Assembly: GCA_035384605.1 (NCBI GenBank)
Contig: DAOOIV010000015.1
Span: 7,062 to 71,061, forward strand
Reading direction: 5' to 3'
DNA length: 64,000 bases
From: Phycisphaerae bacterium
GTDB lineage: Bacteria > Planctomycetota > Phycisphaerae > UBA1845 > PWPN01
Shown here: in pieces, positions 61,445 to 64,000 of the stretch
Numbering within the stretch: the stretch's first letter is position 1
Layout: each line of letters opens with the position of its first letter
Position numbers and translations under genes: made by a program
Notes under the pieces: model-generated
The model's database searches: none
The model's input: only the letters and a program-made list of their open reading frames with translations
Told to the model about the DNA's origin: nothing

Positions 61445-62668
61445 ATGTACTACCCCCGAGCCATCGACGACGCTTGGCGGAAGGCTGCGGAACAGTTTCC
61501 CGTGCTGCTGCTGACCGGTCCGCGACAGGTCGGCAAGACCACCTTTTTACAGCATACGGCGGAACGCGGCCGCAGGTACGTGACGCTCGATGACCCGGGT
61601 ATCCGGGCTCTGGCAGTCCAGGATCCGGCGCTGTTTCTGGAGAGGTTTGAGCCGCCCGTCCTGATCGACGAGATCCAATACGCGCCGCAGTTGCTGCCCT
61701 ACATCAAGATGGCAGCCGATTCCCGGCGTAAGACCGGCCTGTTCTGGCTGACGGGCTCGCAGCAGTTTCACGTCATGAAGGGCGTTTCGGAAACGCTGGC
61801 CGGCCGGGTGGCGATTGTCAATCTCCTTGGCTTCTCCTCTCGGGAACGGCACCGGCTCCGGTTGGATGTCGCCCCGTTCCTACCCACACGCCAACGGCTC
61901 AAGGAACGCGAGGGCTCACATGCGTCTTCATCGCTCAAGCACGTCTATCGTGATATCTGGTTGGGCGGATTCCCCGCCTTGACCGCCGGGCCGGTGAAGG
62001 ACCGCGATCTATTCTACAGTTCGTATCTCCAGACCTATCTACAGCGGGACGTGAAGGACCTGACGCAGGTTGGAGACGAAGCGGCCTTCCTGAGGTTCCT
62101 CAAGGCATGTGCCGCCCGGACGGGCAACCTGCTGAATCTTTCCGATCTGGCTCGCGACGCCGATATCAGCGTCAACACGGCCAAGAGCTGGCTTTCCATT
62201 CTCCGGGGCAGCATGCAGGTGTTCCTGCTTTCGCCGTACCACACAAACGTGACCAAGCGGCTGGTCAAGGCGCCCAAGCTCTACTTCCTGGATACCGGGC
62301 TGTGCTCTTACCTCACGGACTGGTCGTCGCCGGAAACACTCGAAAGCGGGGCGATGTCCGGCGCCGTCCTGGAGACTTACGTCGTGAGCGAGGTTCTCAA
62401 GAGCTGGTGGCATCGAGGTCAAAGTCCTGAGGTCTACTACTACCGGGACAAAGATCGCAAGGAGATCGATCTCATCTTCCTGCAGAACCGCACCCTGTAT
62501 CCACTCGAGGTCAAGAAATCCGCGTCACCGGGGCCGGATTGGGCGGCATTCTTCAACCCGCTCGGCAAGCTCAAGATGAAGGTCGGTGAGGCCGGTGTCG
62601 TCTGCCTGTCGAAGGATCTCCTTCCGCTCGGCGAAAATGTCAATGCGATCCCCGTTGGGTGGTTGTGA
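61445..62668 (+). CDS. AAA-type ATPase with C-terminal DUF4143 domain
   Basis: 407 residues from the ATG at 61445 (AAGGA 8 bp upstream). Walker A is GPRQVGKTT at residues 25-33; Walker B is VLIDEIQYAPQLLPYIK; sensor-like LTGSQQF follows. The DUF4143 part has GGFPAL, YLQTYLQRDVKDL, and YYRDKDRKEIDLIF with VKKSASPG at the end, a restriction-endonuclease-like Asp/Lys pattern. The family is widespread and often mobile; a nuclease or toxin link is suspected but unproven. It is flanked by REP arrays, suggesting an accessory region. Confidence 0.88.
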   Translation: MYYPRAIDDAWRKAAEQFPVLLLTGPRQVGKTTFLQHTAERGRRYVTLDDPGIRALAVQDPALFLERFEPPVLIDEIQYAPQLLPYIKMAADSRRKTGLFWLTGSQQFHVMKGVSETLAGRVAIVNLLGFSSRERHRLRLDVAPFLPTRQRLKEREGSHASSSLKHVYRDIWLGGFPALTAGPVKDRDLFYSSYLQTYLQRDVKDLTQVGDEAAFLRFLKACAARTGNLLNLSDLARDADISVNTAKSWLSILRGSMQVFLLSPYHTNVTKRLVKAPKLYFLDTGLCSYLTDWSSPETLESGAMSGAVLETYVVSEVLKSWWHRGQSPEVYYYRDKDRKEIDLIFLQNRTLYPLEVKKSASPGPDWAAFFNPLGKLKMKVGEAGVVCLSKDLLPLGENVNAIPVGWL

Positions 62669-63067
62669 AGATCGGAACGGCGAGTTTGAGAGTGGGGATT
62701 CTCTATCTTTCCCAGACTATCCAAGTTTGGCTTCGTTCCGCAAAACGAGTTGGCGGTTAACGACTTGCGGTTGTGGGTCAGATTTGGCTGGGCAGAGTTT
62801 TGGCCCGTGGAATGCCGATGGTCGAGCGCATGAGCGGAGATTCTCCATTTTGCCCAGCCTGCCTGGTTTTGGGTTTCTTTGGTAAGAAGCTATCAGGAGT
62901 GAGCGGCCAGATTTGCTTGGCCAGACGCTCGCCTCTGCGGCTGGTGGCTGCTTCCTACGCGGTAGTTCACTTGTCAAAGAGCGCAGTGTCTCCCGGTTTC
63001 TGGATACAGGGGTAACACGGCGGGTGTTCCGGAGAGAGCTGATCGGAGCGGAACACGGGAGAATGAA
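62669..63067. other. Intergenic stretch with two diverged tandem copies
   Basis: 399 bp between the ATPase gene and the right REP array; no gene seen. The stretches 62696-62797 and 62837-62930 look alike: each starts with GGATTCTC or GAGATTCTC, has TTTCCCAG or TTGCCCAG, and ends near CAGATTTGGCTGGGCAG or CAGATTTGCTTGGCCAG, a shift of about 135-140 bp. They look like an old duplication. Confidence 0.4.
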
Positions 63068-63372
63068 TGGGCCGACGAGGGCGTATGGTGGCCGGCGGCG
63101 ATCGAAGAGGTCGACGGCCGTGTTACTCGTGCCGAGATGGGCCGACGAGGGCGTCGGCCCTACGTGTACGGCTTGTGTGACATCCATGCTCGGTGCCAGT
63201 CAAAAGCACGCGGCATGATTGGGTCCCCCACGGGCCAACAGGGCCGTTGTTCTACAGTGGTGGGCCGACGAGGGCGTCGGCCCTACTTGATGGCCCGCCG
63301 CAAGCGTCGGCCCTACTTGGCGGCACGCCGCGGACGTTGGGCCTGCTTGATGGGTCGCCCCAGGCGTCGGGT
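63068..63372. repeat. REP palindrome array (right array), 3' of RAYT
   Basis: REP units as in the left array: near-unit at 63068, perfect units 63139-63163 and 63262-63286, degenerate ones near 63292, 63322 and 63352. The 151-bp block 63139-63289 matches 60880-61030. It abuts the 3' end of the RAYT gene, as expected of a REP-RAYT locus. Confidence 0.82.
63172..63216 (-). pseudogene. RAYT 5'-end relic, copy B
   Basis: Same 15-codon fragment as copy A (MPRAFDWHRAWMSHK on the minus strand), inside the shared 151-bp block. Followed by the same GATTGGGTCC flank found at the start of the intact RAYT gene. Confidence 0.8.
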
Positions 63373-63990
63373 TTACTGTGCCTGAAGCAGGCCGGTTCCA
63401 ACGGTGTAGCTGCCAACCGGGAGGCAGCGGGGGTTGTCCTCGATGTACTTCGTCAACCGGTTCATGGCGGCGTCGTCGCGCACGATGTGGTCGAAGGACT
63501 CATCCTGCCAGAGCGATCCGGATCGACGAAGATACGTGTTGATCTGCCGGGCGCTGATCGACTTCCAGGCTTGCAGCGTGTTGGACAGATCGCTGTCGGC
63601 GAGCAACTGCAGGAGGGCGTGAACATGGTTGGGCATGATCGCGAAGCGACCCAGAAGGTAAGCCTTGCCGTCATCGTGTCGCAGGGTTGCCTCGACTGGT
63701 TTGCGGCACGCGGGATCCCGAAGAACACACTCGCCATGCCCGCTGTCCAGCAGTTTCTCGATCCGAGCCGTCCAGATCCTTCGGTACTCCTGGATTTGCT
63801 CCTCGGTCAGAGGCGGCGGATGGGATGCCAGCCATGCATCGCGCTTGGCGCGCAGTCGTTTCATCACTTCGGCAGGGAGTGAATCGGCCAACCGAAAGGT
63901 GACGAAGTACACCACTCCCTCCTGCCGCAAGTGCGGGAGAGAGCCCTTGTGTGACATCCATGCTCGGCGCCAGTCAAAAGCACGCGGCAT
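63373..63990 (-). CDS. REP-associated tyrosine transposase (RAYT)
   Basis: 205 residues, full length; upstream DNA is cut by the window edge 10 bp before its ATG. The Y1-transposase (HUH) fold is shown by the HxH metal motif in FAIMPNHVHALLQLL, by WQDESFDHIVRDD, and by the candidate nucleophile Tyr in MNRLTKYIEDNP near the C-terminus. RAYTs bind GTAG-headed REP hairpins and cut them as single strands; they are domesticated relatives of IS200/IS605 transposases. The neighbouring arrays have this GTAG-hairpin form. Fragments of this gene's start are found within both arrays. Confidence 0.92.
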   Translation of the reverse strand: MPRAFDWRRAWMSHKGSLPHLRQEGVVYFVTFRLADSLPAEVMKRLRAKRDAWLASHPPPLTEEQIQEYRRIWTARIEKLLDSGHGECVLRDPACRKPVEATLRHDDGKAYLLGRFAIMPNHVHALLQLLADSDLSNTLQAWKSISARQINTYLRRSGSLWQDESFDHIVRDDAAMNRLTKYIEDNPRCLPVGSYTVGTGLLQAQ

Positions 63991-64000
63991 GATTGGGTCC

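Overview
The window is high-GC bacterial DNA with dense genes, Shine-Dalgarno leaders and frequent GTG starts. Several traits point to a planctomycete, most likely Phycisphaerae. These are two pseudopilins with planctomycete-type N- and C-termini, a very large secreted protein ending in a dockerin-like GDxDxVDxxD tail, many secreted sulfatases, glycosidases and lyase-like proteins, and a 'CTRCGYNLRGL...CPECG' zinc ribbon inside a giant membrane protein. The placement is inferred from gene style; no rRNA or tRNA gene was found.

Layout. 0-9 kb: pseudopilin, zinc-ribbon lipoprotein, heparinase II/III-like lipoprotein, CPBP protease, trpC, a YchF-like P-loop protein that overlaps trpC tail to tail, and a sulfatase. 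8.4-16 kb: a 1089-residue beta-repeat surface protein, a small lipoprotein, an MFS transporter and a second sulfatase. 16-19.3 kb: an ilvB-DUF502-ilvN operon. 19.3-21.6 kb: a hairpin-rich spacer, then Uma2, CYTH and YbaK genes. 21.7-26.5 kb (minus strand): a GH127-type enzyme and a four-gene cassette of short peptide, PqqD, HprK-like kinase and nucleotidyltransferase. 26.6-35 kb: isochorismatase-like hydrolase, then a GH29 - GH84-like - ceramidase-like - 1137-residue secreted protein run. 35-45 kb: an unknown protein divergent from a DUF488 gene, a LamG protein, mqnD, a Gfo/Idh/MocA oxidoreductase, a TIM-barrel epimerase, a pseudopilin-VTC-DUF4956 operon and vapBC. 45-56 kb: a 2028-residue membrane protein and a three-gene secreted hydrolase/epimerase operon. 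56-64 kb: transketolase, a beta-helix protein, a DUF4143 ATPase, and REP palindrome arrays next to a RAYT transposase.

The catabolic theme is breakdown of sulfated and fucose- or hexosamine-rich polysaccharides outside the cytoplasm. Two sulfatases, GH29, GH84-like, GH127, heparinase-like, beta-helix and clan-A hydrolase genes are joined by sugar-acid-type MFS transport and by oxidoreductases and an isomerase for processing the products. Housekeeping pathways represented are branched-chain amino acid and tryptophan synthesis, futalosine-route menaquinone synthesis and the pentose phosphate cycle.

The most interesting non-routine signals are: (1) the compact PqqD/HprK-like/nucleotidyltransferase cassette with a candidate precursor peptide; (2) a RAYT gene with GTAG-headed REP arrays that also carry copies of the first 15 codons of the transposase gene; and (3) a separate dispersed element, present three times, with a conserved three-armed inverted-repeat fold, one copy of which supplies the transketolase stop codon.
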